Under the pieces are notes generated by a model. It searched no databases. It was not told the DNA's origin and was given only the letters and a program-made list of their open reading frames with translations. Made by a program: the position numbers and the translations under genes. Below are positions 10,662-22,529 of a stretch of 64,000 bases of DNA, piece after piece. This stretch comes from Siphonodentalium dalli. Its lineage: Eukaryota; Mollusca; Scaphopoda; Gadilida; Siphonodentaliidae. Every line of letters starts with the position of its first letter. Position 1 is the first letter of the stretch. The stretch spans positions 133,317,282 to 133,381,281 of the forward strand of contig CP136062.1 in the NCBI GenBank assembly GCA_032622095.1, in the 5' to 3' direction.

Positions 10662-11481
10662 TCTCTACTATATATTTTGAGACTTCCGTATATATACATA
10701 CTAGCCGATGAGCCCGACGTTGTCCGGGCTATTCAAAAACCAAATTTCAAGTCGATAGCTCTACCCAGCCCGACGTTGTCCGGGCTATTCAAAATCCAAA
10801 TTTCAAGTCGATAGCTCTACCCGTTTCCGAGATCTGGTCTGCGCATGCGCGAAGCTGGCGTCGCACGGGCTCGGCGACCGGATAAAATTCGTATCCGGGG
10901 CAAGATACATTCACATACCAAATTTCAAGTCATTAACGATCTTTATATTGACCATATTCGGAGGTGTTAAGGATTAACGCTCTTTATTGCAATGGACGTG
11001 GCTAAACGACTGACCCCATGCGTCCGAAATACGGATGCGAGACGAAATGAAATTATCTCGATTAAAAAGGCAGAATTGATCTAAGCAGCGATTGTTTACA
11101 ATTCAACGCAACGCTATCGCTCGAAATATTATGCAGAGAGATTTCACGACGGGATTAATTGACTGTCCGCTCTTTTCGGGGAGACGGGTACCATGAATTA
11201 ACTTATTGAAAAACAAACAATGCGTTGTCTGTCGTTCCTAGGAAGGGGGATTTCATCGGGTCAATTCGGGGACTAATCTAGGAACGGGGATGTTTAGGAC
11301 GGGTACCATGAATTATCTCATTGAAAAACAAACAATGCGTTGTCTGTCGTTCCTAGGAAGGGGGATTTCATCGGGTCAATTTTTCCGCCAGAAACAAAAA
11401 ATTAATTAAAAAAATTAATTAAAACAATTTAAAATTGTCATGTTTCTGACCAACCACGCCAGTGGTGGGCTAACCTGCTAG
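10662..11481 (+). mobile_element. Helitron-like composite copy
   Basis: The segment begins TCTCTACTATATATTTTG directly after the preceding CTAG and ends with a ccac..gtgg hairpin followed by aacctgCTAG at 11478-11481. Within it, from about 10694, lies the inverted start of another copy (ctagccgatgagcccgac) and two near-identical segments around gcgttgtctgtcgttcctag (about 11220 and 11335). No coding sequence was seen. Confidence 0.45.
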
Positions 11482-12080
11482 TCTAATATATATTTTGGGA
11501 CTGTCTGTTTGTTTGTTAGCTATGGCCGGGAAAACTGCCGGACGGATTTCGACCAAACTTCCTACCTAAGGGCAAAAACACAGATGACGTGTCGTCGCAT
11601 TGCTTTTGAGAAGCTCCGAGCACTCATTCTCCATTCCCACTGCCGCCGTCTTGGAATTGTGGGGGTTAATCGCGTGATAGTTAAAGAGCGTTCGTATACG
11701 CAGTGTCGTTCATAAAGAACGTGTCTGTGTCCAGACATGAGCGTGTTGTGTCTGTGTCAAGATATGAGCGTGTTGTGTGATCCTTAGGTCTGTGTTCGTA
11801 CTTAGGGGTTCCTAGGAATGGGGGAGATTTTCATCGGGTCAGTTTTTCCGCCCGATGTGACCTTCACTTTGAAACGGGTACCCACAAATTATATATATGT
11901 ATGTATGTGTCCGTTATAGACTCGAAAACGGCCCTACCGATGGAGTCCAAACTTGCTACATAGGGCCACTTGTGTCCGGGAACTCTCATGGACCAGTCAA
12001 ATTGTGACCCCGACCTGACCTTGACCTTCAAAATGATCAATTCAAGGTCAAAGCCCTGACGAAGTCGGGTCACCTGCTAG
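11482..12080 (+). mobile_element. Helitron-like non-autonomous copy (599 bp)
   Basis: Starts TCTAATATATATTTTGGG and ends with the cctgacgaagtcggg hairpin, gtcacctg and CTAG at 12077-12080, followed by T. A TC start and a CTAG end with a 3' hairpin fit Helitron ends. The copy sits directly behind the CTAG of its neighbour, giving head-to-tail order. Confidence 0.5.
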
Positions 12081-12651
12081 TGCTCTATATACAGGCAGGG
12101 GAGAATGGGTTTCGTTATTTGATCTTAATTTATTGAAGCCAATTAAATGTATATCGGTGGCCGCTATGGTGTTACAAGTTGAGCCGATATCTAAACCGCA
12201 TTAGTCCAGGAGATATTGATAGACCATTGCATGCACCCCCCCCCCCCACACATGACTCAACATCAGCCCACTCTTCCTCGGTGCCTCTTCTCAGTTATTA
12301 CTGGCGCTAACAAGAAAAAAATAGGAGACAAGATGGCGTCCATCATGGCGGTCAAATTCAAGATATTCACCAGGCCCCTTTGATCGCCATTATAGCAAAG
12401 ATAATATAACACGTGGTTTTATTCTCCACTCGATTCGTTATGCTAATAATGGCACCCTTAACCAACAAGAGAATCGCTAGGGCGTGACAGAAAACGCCCG
12501 TGTGAATTTCAACAAAGGGCCATAACGAGTAATCCATCTGCCAAATTTGAAAACAAACATATAACTATATGACCAAGAAAACCATATATAGTCAGAAATG
12601 GTAGCGCCATCAAGATCATATTATTAGCCATATATACAATACTAGAAGGTG
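12081..12651. other. Non-coding stretch with dispersed repeats
   Basis: Contains a C-run near 12238, and from about 12583 to 12640 a dispersed motif (ccatatatagtcagaaatgg) that recurs at 33.3, 37.6 and 41.9 kb. No gene was seen. Confidence 0.5.
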
Positions 12652-13352
12652 ACCCGACTTCGTCCGGGCTATTCAAAAACCAAATTTCAAGTCGATTGCT
12701 CCACCCGTTTCCGAGATCTGGTCTGCGCATGCGCGAAGCTCGGCGACCCGATAAAATTCGTATCCGGGGCAAGATACATTCACATACCAAATTTCAAGTC
12801 GATAGCTCCACCCGTTTCCGAGATATATAGCCCAATGTCATTTGCGGATACCTCGGCCGGTGATGAGTTAACGCGACATCGGCCTGTTATTAAGAGTTAA
12901 CGCGATCACGTCAAGATATGTTGATCGCGTAATATATTTACGCAATGATTTTCGATGAGCGAAGCATGGTCACGCGTTCTTCCCGATAATTAAGGTAGAC
13001 ACCTTAAACGTACACAGGCGTGTGATACATCATTGGAAAGATGAAATGCCACAGATTCTAACCGTGCAAATTATATGACTGGCAATTTATTATTCGCGCT
13101 ATATCGAATCGATTTGTGAGCACCGAACTTAAATATATTAGCGCAAAACGGCGTAAAAACAGATTTGACCTCGGCACGTGAAAAGTTGACCTCGGATCTG
13201 AAAATCAATAGGCCTATGTTCGTCCCCGGCCGAAAATACACCCACATACCAAGTTTCATCGAAATCGGCGGGGTCATTTTCGAGTCCATCGATTACTGAC
13301 AGACAGACAGATAGATACACACACACACAGATCTTTCAAAATATATAATAGA
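12652..13352 (-). mobile_element. Helitron-like copy on the minus strand (701 bp)
   Basis: On the minus strand it begins TCTATTATATATTTTG (at 13352) and ends with the GC hairpin, cacctt and CTAG (12655-12652). It carries gacagacaga and CA microsatellites near its 5' end and the conserved segment accaagtttcatcgaaatcg. No coding sequence was seen. Confidence 0.5.
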
Positions 13353-14130
13353 CTAAAAGGTGACCCGACTTCGTCCGGGGTTTGACCTTGAATTGTCTAT
13401 TTTGAAGGCCAAGGTCAAGTGGGGTCACGATTTGACCCGTCCAAAACACAGTGCCCGAACAAAAGTACCCGACAAAAGTACCCGTCGAAATCCATCCGGT
13501 TTTACCCGATTTTACCTTTTAACCCGATTTGATTTCCACTCAAGTATATAAACGCGCCTCATATACACACGCTCATTAATTATCAAGTTTCAACGTAAAG
13601 ATAAATTACCATCGGTGCCCGAGATATCGCCAAGACGTCTGAAACAGTCAAATGCATCGGCCTGTTAAGAGTTAACGTGATCTAACTTTATGACCTCTAA
13701 CGACGTCATAGAAGTTACGCATTGTTTTTACCCTGATAGAAGATCGTACCACTTCTTCTTAATAATTGAGGCAGATAACTAAAACGGATACATACATATT
13801 ATATATCGTTGGAAAGAGGAAACACGAAAGATTCTCATAGTGTCATTATTATGACTGGCATGTTATTATTCGCGCTGTTTCGAATCGATTTGTAAGCACC
13901 GAACTGAAATATATTAGCGCAAAACGGCGTAAAAACAGATTTGACCTCGGCACGTGAAAAGTTGACCTCGCACGGACAAATTAATAGGCCTATGTTAGTC
14001 CTGACCCGAAAATACCCCCACATACCAAGTTTCATCGAAATCGGCTGGGCTATTTTCGAGTCCATCGATTACTGACAGACAGACACACACACACACACAC
14101 ACACACAGATCTTCCAAAATATATAATAGA
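13353..14130 (-). mobile_element. Second minus-strand Helitron-like copy (778 bp), adjacent to the first
   Basis: On the minus strand it starts TCTATTATATATTTTGG at 14130 and ends cgggtcaccttttag at 13353, abutting the previous copy head to tail. It shares the ttgacctcggcacgtgaaaa and gactggcan segments with its neighbour (13080-13300 against 13850-14080). Its last four bases are TTAG instead of CTAG. Confidence 0.45.
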
Positions 14131-14500
14131 TAACAACTTTATTGTCGTGATTGTGAAAAATCTGTATATAAGTAACGCCTATGTATAGTTGATTATATGT
14201 GATATTTGTTTTCTAATTTTATTTGAAATGGTGGTCTGAGTAGCGCATGAAATAGCATGCAAAAATAATAATCGGGCAAAAATTTGCGATCTTCGTAACA
14301 TGGTTCAAGTACGAGCACGTTTCTAATCACATTTAGTATCCAATTACGCAAATACGGAGTATGTTTTAATCACAATAGTCCAACACCTCCTGCGACAGGG
14401 TCAGATATACTTGCCAATATACACCATAGGAGGGCGTAATGCTGATCTAAGAATGCCCTCAGGAGGCTCAGGTAATGCACTCCTGATATGACCTCTCTTA
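14131..14500. other. Non-coding stretch
   Basis: AT-rich sequence without recognisable coding or repeat structure except for an aggagggcgtaatg motif near 14430 that has a loose counterpart near 40135. Confidence 0.3.
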
Positions 14501-14931
14501 AGGATTAATCAAAACACATGTATGGTTCCATGAGGGTAAATTAAAATATGGTCACACACAGAGAGGGTTAATTGAAATATGGTCCTATGAGGGTAAATTA
14601 AAATATGGTCACATCACGGTTAAATAAAATATGGCCCCATGAGGTTTAATTAATATATCGTCAAATGGGGGTTAACAAAAAATATGGTCCCATAATGGTT
14701 AATTAAAATTGTACCTTGATTGTTATTTAATATATCGTTCCATGAGTGTTAATAAAAATATGGACCCATGGGGGTGGGGGGGGGGGTAAATGAAATATGG
14801 TCCCATTAAGGTCAATTAAAATATGGTAACTTGACTTCCATTATGAGGGTTAATTAAAATAAAAATATGGTGTCATCAGTGTTGATTAAACTACGGTCCC
14901 ACTGGGGTGAAACACAATATAGTCCCATGAG
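14500..14931. repeat. Minisatellite that hosts the Polinton (left part)
   Basis: Irregular direct repeats of about 26-45 bases built on gttaattaaaatatggtccc and catgagggt. The array resumes on the far side of the Polinton at 29320-29410 (catgagtgtcaattaaaata), showing that the element landed inside one array. Confidence 0.8.
14926..14931. repeat. Polinton target-site duplication, left (CATGAG)
   Basis: CATGAG immediately precedes the element's first base (AGTAGTATAG...). The identical hexamer follows the last base at 29320-29325. Six-base duplications are the Polinton norm. Confidence 0.92.
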
Positions 14932-15348
14932 AGTAGTATAGTCTACGTTTTCTAGTAGATGGTTTGACTTGACTTTGCTCCACTCCTGATCCTGAGCTAA
15001 CCGGGGTTTATAGGTCACGCCGCGTGGGTGTATATATCGGTGAAGGTTATCGCCATAATAACGCGTGGCGGGTACGTCTAGTCAAGGACGAACAAAATAA
15101 TTCCGCAACAAGCGGGCCGAGGTTATCACGAGAACAGCGCGTTATCGGGGGGGGGGGGGGGGGGGCAGTACGTGTAGGTTATATATATCTATTCGGCGAA
15201 GGTTATCACCATAATAGCGTATAAACGACGCGCGTACGTCTAGGTCCCGGGCGAACAATTCGGCGAAGGTTATCACGAGAATAGCGCGTGATCACGGGTG
15301 TATATATCTAGGTCACGGGTAAACGATATATTCCGCAACAAATCGGCG
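14932..15348 (+). repeat. Polinton left terminal inverted repeat (417 bp)
   Basis: Matches the reverse complement of 28915-29319 with few differences, the largest being a G-run near 15150. After a unique first 110 bases the TIR consists of four sub-repeats of about 65-85 bp, each opening with a cggngaaggttatc motif. Similarity ends after aaatcggcg. Confidence 0.9.
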
Positions 15349-15940
15349 GGGCACGGAGCCAAGGTTTTAATGGGGTAGGGTATAACTGAACGATAAACGC
15401 GGTAGGGTTTTGTACTACAGCAGCTGGTAAATAATTGTTAATTAGTAGACAGAGATAGAACATAAAACGCGAGGTATCCGTTAATTAGCTGACGTTTCTA
15501 TTTTGAGTAAAAACAATTTCGTTTAGTGTGTGTGTATCGTTTTAATGGGGTAGTATAGGACTATAAATATGTTCGGCTCACGAGAACAAATACTATAACC
15601 GGCTGAAGCTATATCACTGACGCCCGTTTCGTTTGGTCTGACGCCAATACAGAGGGCGGGTATAAACGAAAGGCTCAGTATATAAACGTCGAATGGATAC
15701 TGTTACACAATATCGGGAATATATTTCCAACTATATATGTTCTAATATATAATTATTTAGTTTTAGTTAATAAAAGTTGGATCACAATTGTTTTAAATCA
15801 GGAAGTATTCTATTAAGGATAAACACAAAACCAGGTACGTATATTTATATTTATTCAATTGTCTTTATTTCCGGAAGTCTTGTTCAATCATAGTTTTGAG
15901 AATATATACTCCAAACCACTGTTACTCTTATTGGAGGGTA
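15349..15940. other. Polinton left non-coding region
   Basis: No coding sequence was seen between the TIR and the first minus-strand gene. The sequence holds two gttttaatggggtag motifs (near 15365 and 15540) and runs to the downstream region of that gene. Confidence 0.5.
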
Positions 15941-16270
15941 CTAACTTATAAATACACACGAGTATGGATAACTGACCTCTTTCACCCACGAAGATAACTC
16001 TATTAATAAGTTTCGATCAGCTTGTGTGTCCACACCAAATTTTAATCCCCAATACTCCAGCTCATTTGCAGATTTAGGGTTTGAATATTCTTCAGAGTCA
16101 GAGCCGCGTTGAATAAGTTTTAGAATTATAAGTAGATAATGCCGTGTCGTATCGTCTTTTGCGGGTCCTACTTGTTTGACCTTTCGTTTCTCGGTAGTAC
16201 TAGGTAGGGCGTTATAAGTGGAAGGCAAGGAATCAATAGTAGAATTAAAGCTGATGGAGGTTAATGGCAA
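15941..16270 (-). CDS. Polinton hypothetical protein (109 aa, possibly the C-terminal part of a longer, broken gene)
   Basis: Unrecognised protein. The N-terminal 30 residues are Ser/Thr-rich, followed by a basic KRKVK patch and a mixed alpha/beta-looking C-terminal half ending near Cys-Val-Phe. The frame upstream (16270 to about 16380) keeps the same Ser/Thr-rich character before stops appear, so the true start may lie further right and a small lesion may have cut the gene. It is divergent from the polymerase gene and shares the 16,470-16,965 intergenic region with it. Position in the element suggests an accessory role, but no function is assigned. Confidence 0.45.
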   Translation of the reverse strand: MPLTSISFNSTIDSLPSTYNALPSTTEKRKVKQVGPAKDDTTRHYLLIILKLIQRGSDSEEYSNPKSANELEYWGLKFGVDTQADRNLLIELSSWVKEVSYPYSCVFIS

Positions 16271-16548
16271 GCTTTTATTAGTAGTACATATCTGTCAGAA
16301 GTTGCTGGTAAACTCTCACTAGAATTAGAAGGTGCAGTAAATCCATATGTATATCACAAGATGTCTGAAGTTGATGCAATAGTAATAGGGTACTAAATCC
16401 CCTACTAGAAATAGACAGTACTACAGATGTGTTGGAACGTAGCAGCAAGAACAGAGGAATCCTCACCGCTTATTACTATACATACAAATACCTCTATAGT
16501 GCGGGTGCCAGAAGGTTATGAATTGTGATTATATATAGTGAACAGAGA

Positions 16549-16860
16549 AAATGTTGGCACACACCTATAAGTCTAACGCCTATATAATTGCGATGGAAAT
16601 ATTACCAGGCAACAGCTTATGTATGCACCGGTCTATTTTAGTCTTAATTATCATTGTGTACGTATCCCAGCTAATATATTGTAGAGTGAGACGCAATGCC
16701 AAAAATGTTGGCACGGATCAATAAGTCGAACACCCAGATAATTGCCAGGAAATACTGCCAGGTAACCGGCGTATGTACGCTCTGATCTATGTTAGTCTTA
16801 ATTAGCCTTGTGCACGTATGTCGGGAGCCAATATATATATATATTATAGCGGGTTTAGTC
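16549..16860. repeat. Two tandem units of about 152 bp in the divergent upstream region of the polymerase
   Basis: Segments starting aaaatgttggcac at 16549 and 16702 share the order: ataagtc.aac.cc, ataattgc, a gaaatactncca motif, gtatgta and gtcttaatta. The second unit leads into an alternating TA stretch (about 16831-16846) that could act as a TATA region about 120 bases before the proposed polymerase start. The regulatory role is inference. Confidence 0.55.
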
Positions 16861-17364
16861 TACTTTCCTATGCAGGTAAACTAACACTACAGAGTTTGGA
16901 AAATCGGACGACAGAAATACGAGCTTTATAGTCAACAGGCGGAAGTTCTAAACGGAAATAATACAATGGTATGTATAATTAAAAAAAAAAATTTGGTTTT
17001 AAAAAAAAAAGTTTAAAAAAAAAAAAAAAAAAAAAAATGTTTTTTTTCTTCAAAATTTATGTTTTTTTTCAAAAAAAAAATTTGGTTTTCCAAAAAAAAA
17101 AAAAAATTTAAATTTTTTTTCAATTTTTTTTCTCTCAACAATATAGTCATGTGATATATCAAATTACTCGTCTCCACGTATCGACTACAACGCAGCAATT
17201 TTTATCAAAATTGTATGTATATATTTTGAATTATTTAAAGAAATGTTATAACACTATTTCCAAATGCTAAATATTGGGGTTATATTACTGCCCTATATCA
17301 AAATGTTTTTTTTTTTTTTGGTGTTTTTTACCTTCTTCTTATTACTCCTTGTATTCCCTTTTAG

Positions 17365-17544
17365 GAAATCGACCGCGACAAAGTACCATCACCACCACCA
17401 CCACTATCAACTTCTATTGTATCAAACACAAAGATATATCAAGAAAAATGTCCAAAGTGCGAATATATTTCCCAATCAAAGGTCGACAAGATTAATCATG
17501 AAGATTTACATAGGACATTGGATAATATCTGCCAAACGTATTCC
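17365..17544 (+). other. Polymerase exon 2 (Pro-rich segment and first zinc knuckle)
   Basis: Open 60 codons between acceptor TTAG (17361-17364) and donor GTGAGT (17545). It encodes a run of prolines and a CPKC...H..C finger. The frame is uninterrupted only when spliced this way: an unspliced reading is closed by stops on both sides. Confidence 0.7.
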
Positions 17545-17656
17545 GTGAGTATTATCTTTATATGTATAGTTGTATTTATTATACCTAAATAAATTTTCTA
17601 ATTGTAGGGGAAATAAATTCTGTGGAAGTCAATTATTTATTTACTTCTATTTAAAG

Positions 17657-17848
17657 GTTACTCCCAGTGAATTCGCCTGCAGTCAGTGTGACAAGGTGTA
17701 TACTCAGAAGAACAACCTCTCTCGCCACCTGCGGGCACAACACGACGGTATTCAATACCCGTGTTCAAAATGCGGTAAACTATTCAAATACAGAAGCGAT
17801 AGCGTGAAACACGAGAAGACCTGCGGAAGTGTGTTGTATTATCACAAG
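17657..17848 (+). other. Polymerase exon 3 (two C2H2 fingers, duplicated in exon 4)
   Basis: 64 codons between the AG at 17655-17656 and GTACGT at 17849. Its two fingers (CSQC...H..H and CSKC...H..C) are closely matched by the first two fingers of exon 4, including the QHDG.QYPCSKC linker. This shows a tandem exon duplication within the element. Confidence 0.75.
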
Positions 17849-20800
17849 GTACGTATGATATATGTTTAGTGGTAAAAAATAAAAAAAAAACTATCCTTTT
17901 GATGTAGGTGGGATAGATATTATGTAACTATATACGACGCAGTATCAGTATTTTTTTTATTTTCAGGAGATCGTATTCGCTTGCGATCAGTGTGACAAGA
18001 CGTTTACCCAAAAGAAAAACCTAGCTCGTCACGAGCGGAAGCAACACGACGGCGTTCAATATCCGTGCTCAAAATGTAGTAAAGTATACAAATATAGAAG
18101 CGATAGGGTGAAACACGAGAAGGTATGCCCGGGTACCCGTGCCTCGTATTCGTGTTCAATATGCTCCAAGTCGTTCGAAGATAAAAGCAACAAGAAGAAA
18201 CACGAACTGGTATGCGTCGGTACCGACCACGTGTGTGACGTTTGTCAAATGAGGTGTTCTACAGCGGGGGGACTCAGACAACATAACGACACTCATCAAA
18301 GACAATAGAAAAGAAAACGTAGCGATATAACTTATTCCGTAGCGGCCAAACGTCCTAAAAGAAAAGTACCAATAAATTATTATTGCTGTCGGCAATGCAC
18401 CGAAAAATTCCCTGATCGACACAAGTTATATCTGCACAGAAAAAATATACACTTTCAAACCGGAGGTGGTATACAGAAAACACCGTGGGGAAACGAGCCA
18501 CCGCCGTGGCAAGATAACACCGGAGCGAACGACTCTGATTTAGAAGAAGCGTATTTAGCTAATAGGGACACCATATTACAACAACACAAAAAAGGAGCGA
18601 TATATAACTTATACAATTTCCCACTAAGCAACGAGGTCACTATAAAAACACTGATCACTTGTATAAGAAAAATATATAAGGACAAGAAAAGCGCTATGCG
18701 TCTAAACCTAATGTTCGGAGTAATATTGAAGAACAAAGATAATGGCAGATACCGCTACTACGCCCCGTATAAGAACAGCGCCGTATTTGATACCCCGGTG
18801 TACCTTTCCAGGAGGGTGGATATCAGAAAGTTGAAATCCAGATTGAGTGAAATGGATATGACCGCAGTTCTGCTGAAATCGAGACCCGACACCGCCTGGG
18901 TTCCGGTGTTAATAACCAACGTAAATTTCGAGGTTTTCGGCTTGAACTATCCAGTAGGAAGAGGGGACGTCCCAGATTATCTCACGCGAAAGATGAGTAT
19001 TCACACTCTAATCAACAATGTACAAGGCGGACGACGATACAACGACAACCTATGCGCTTTTCGCTGTATCGCGCTCCACAAAGGATATAAACTTTATAAT
19101 CTGGAAAATGCGACCAAGCAATATTTCAGCGAGTGGAAAAAGTATAAATCAATCGGCAAGCGATTCGACGGAGTATATTTCGAAGAGTTTCCCGACATCG
19201 AAAAGTTGTTCAATCTAAACCTGGAGGCCTACAGTTTGAACGAAGAGGGTTTCGCCGTATCAGTGTACGCGTCCAGGGGAAAGCACGATACAACCCTATA
19301 CGTCAATATTCACGAAAATCACATGATGTATATAAAGAATTTCCCTCAATATGCGAGCAAGTACCAATGCGTGAACTGCGATCGCCACTTTCCGAAAGCT
19401 CATAACTTACGACGACACCAAGTAATTTGCGTCAACCAGACGGAGTTCGTATACCCCGGTGGGTTTTACATGGATTTCGAAAGCATCTTCGTCCAGTTGG
19501 AACAACAAGGCATACACGTACCGAAGAACGAGCGAATATACGCGTGGTTTATTTGTTTCGATTACGAGTCGCTTCTTCAAAAGGTGGAGAATGACGTATC
19601 CGGTCAGAATCTGGAATGGATTCAGAAACACGTACCCGTAAGCGTATCTATCTGCAGTAATATCGAAGGACATACCGAACCTTTCTGTATAGTGGAACCC
19701 GACACTAATACTCTGGTGGAATGTATGGTGGCTTCTATGTACGAGATATACGCGACCGTCTCTGAGTTGGCGGAGGATAAATGGGGTTGGGTGGTGCAAG
19801 AAATTAACGAGAAAATGAAGGCTGAGAATGATGATGATGATGATGATGATGATGAGGATGATGACGATGACGAAGACGGCTGTAATAAGAAGAGGAAGAA
19901 GCACACAACCTTAAGTAGTTTACTCGGCAAATTCTCTCAATATATGTCTCAAGTCCCCGTCTTGGGATTTAACGCATCAAACTATGACTTGAATTTGATT
20001 AAGATTTGCCTAGCCAGACACTTGAACTTACACGACGAGGAGCGAGTGTTCGTGGTCAAGAAGAACAACTCGTACATGTGTATAGCTTCTAAGCGACTCA
20101 AATTCCTCGATATATCTCATTACCTATCGCCGGGTTCGTCTTACGTGAAATTCCTCAAGGCGTACGACGTCAAAGAAACGAAAGGTTTCTTTCCCTACGA
20201 CTTTTTTGACGATATCGACAAGTTGAATGCGAAGCGACTACCGCCTCACGAAGCCTTCTACAACTCGATGTCATAATCAAATATCAGCGAAGCCGACTAC
20301 GCTTACTGTCAGCTCGTGTGGGAAACCGAAGGTATGGCGACCTTTAAAGATTTTCTCGTATGGTACAACAACAGAGACGTCAAACCCTTCGTGACTGCGG
20401 TCGAACGTTTGCAAACTTTTTATTTCGATCAAAATATCGACGTCTTCAAAACCGCTATATCAATACCCGGAATCGCCAGGCAATTGGCCTTTCGTGCCGC
20501 GCGTGAAAACGACGCGAACTTCGCGCTGTTCGGAAAGAACGATTCGTCCTTGTTCAAAACGGTGAAGGATAATCTCACGGGAGGGCCCGCGATAATCTTT
20601 ACCAAAAATCACTGCGGCGGAAAAACATTTATCAGAGCCGGGAGCGATTTATGTCAATCAGTACAGGGTTTCGACGCCAATGCCCTTTATTTGAATTCCG
20701 AGAAAGCGATGCCGGTCGGTGCTTATATTATAAGAAGGGCCGAGAACGAATTCAAACCCGAATTACGAGATAAATTCTTATCCGCCTACCATTGGATGGA

Positions 20801-22529
20801 TTGGCTCACGCGTCACGAAGGTCTAGATATCCAACACAAAATGAACAGCGGCTTCGAAGTACGAATCGGCAAGTTTCCGGTCGACGGTTTTCAACCGGCT
20901 AAAGACGAGCACGGTCGAGCGATTATCTTCCAATTCCACGGCTGTTGGTTTCACGGACATTCGGGTTGTTCAGTCACCCGTAATATAACGAACGAGAAAT
21001 GGTTGAAGACTAGAGAAGCCAAATTTAAAAAAACGAACGAGACCACCGAATATTTCCGAAGTTTGGGTTACGAAGTCAGAGAAATATGGGAATGCGAATA
21101 TAAAGAATACTGCCGAAATACTCCGAAGATCTACCAATTCATCAACGCTACGAGGCCTCAATTTTTCCGTCGCCACAGACAACGGGTGAGCGAGGAAGAG
21201 ATTTTGAAAGGTATCACGGACGATGAGCTGTTCGGAATGATCGAGGTCGATATAGAAGTTCCCGTCGAATGGCCGACTTCGCTGCCCTCGACACCCGCAC
21301 TCGATCCTCGCGAATATTTCGCTGAAATGTCCCCGATTTTCTGCAACACCGATATTCCCTTCGACGCTATCGGCGAGCATATGCAAGATCACGTGCGGGA
21401 GCACGATCTTTCGCAAAAGCCGCGACGTCTCTTGGTCGGAGGTATGAAGGCCAGGCAAATTTTGTTGGCGAGCCCTCTGCAGAAATGGTATTTACAGCAC
21501 GGTATAGTAGTGACGAAGATCTACCAGGTAGTGGAGTATCGGTCCCAACGCTGTTTCCAATCGTTCGTAGACCGGGTCAGCGACGCTAGGAGAACGGGCG
21601 ACCTACATCCCGATAAATCTATAATAGCCGACACGATGAAGGTGATAGGGAATTCCGCGTACGGATCTATGATAATGAATAAAATGACGCATCGAGATAT
21701 TAAGTATATTCAGGGAGAGAACAAAACCTCTCTCAAAATCAATGAACCACGATTTCGAAAATTGGAGTGCCTGGACGAAGAAGAGGAATATTACGAAGTC
21801 GAAATGGCTAAGCAAAAAATCAAGCTGGACCTACCTATCCAATTGGGATTCTTTATTCTGCAATACGCTAAACGAAGAATGTTGGAATTCTATTACGATT
21901 TCCTCGATTTATACGTGGAGAGACGTAATTTCGAATACCTAGAAATGGACACAGATTCGGCGTATATCGCACTCGCCGGGAAAACGCTCAGAGACGTAAT
22001 TAAACCGTTGCATAAGTATGACGAAGGTATATCGGGTTCGTGTCACGATGATAACTCGGAGGATCGCTGGTTCCCGAGGACTTGTTGTACGAAACACGCC
22101 GCTTTCGACAAACGAAAACCGGGATTATTTAAGCTGGAATACAGCGGAGACGAGATGATCGGGCTTTGCTCGAAAACCTACATCGCCCGAAAGGCGAAGG
22201 TGGTTAAACCTTCCAGTACCAGAATCGTCGGATACGGGCTACTGAGGAAAGCTATCAATCTGAAAAAGAAGTCACTCCCGAAATTTCGAAAAACGAATGA
22301 ATATAAAATCAGCTCCAAGGGATTACGAAAATGCAGCATTAAAGCGCCGATGTCTATTTATAGAAGGGTACTCCGAAGCGGACGAGTAGGATCAAGCACG
22401 AACCGCGGATTCAGGGCTAGACACAACACCATATACACGTACACGCAGGAGAAGAGAGGTTTTTCATATTTTTATTGCAAAAGAGAGGTACTGAGATGCG
22501 GGATACGCACGCGACCTTTAGATATTACA

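Noticed and set aside
16278-16466. Leu-rich 62-residue minus frame
   Set aside because: Composition looks like an out-of-frame reading; a neighbouring frame over the same bases continues the Ser/Thr-rich character of the adjacent Polinton gene.
19407-19930. Minus-strand frames of 165 and 102 residues
   Set aside because: Shadow of the polymerase exonuclease region, including its Asp/Glu-rich GAT run.
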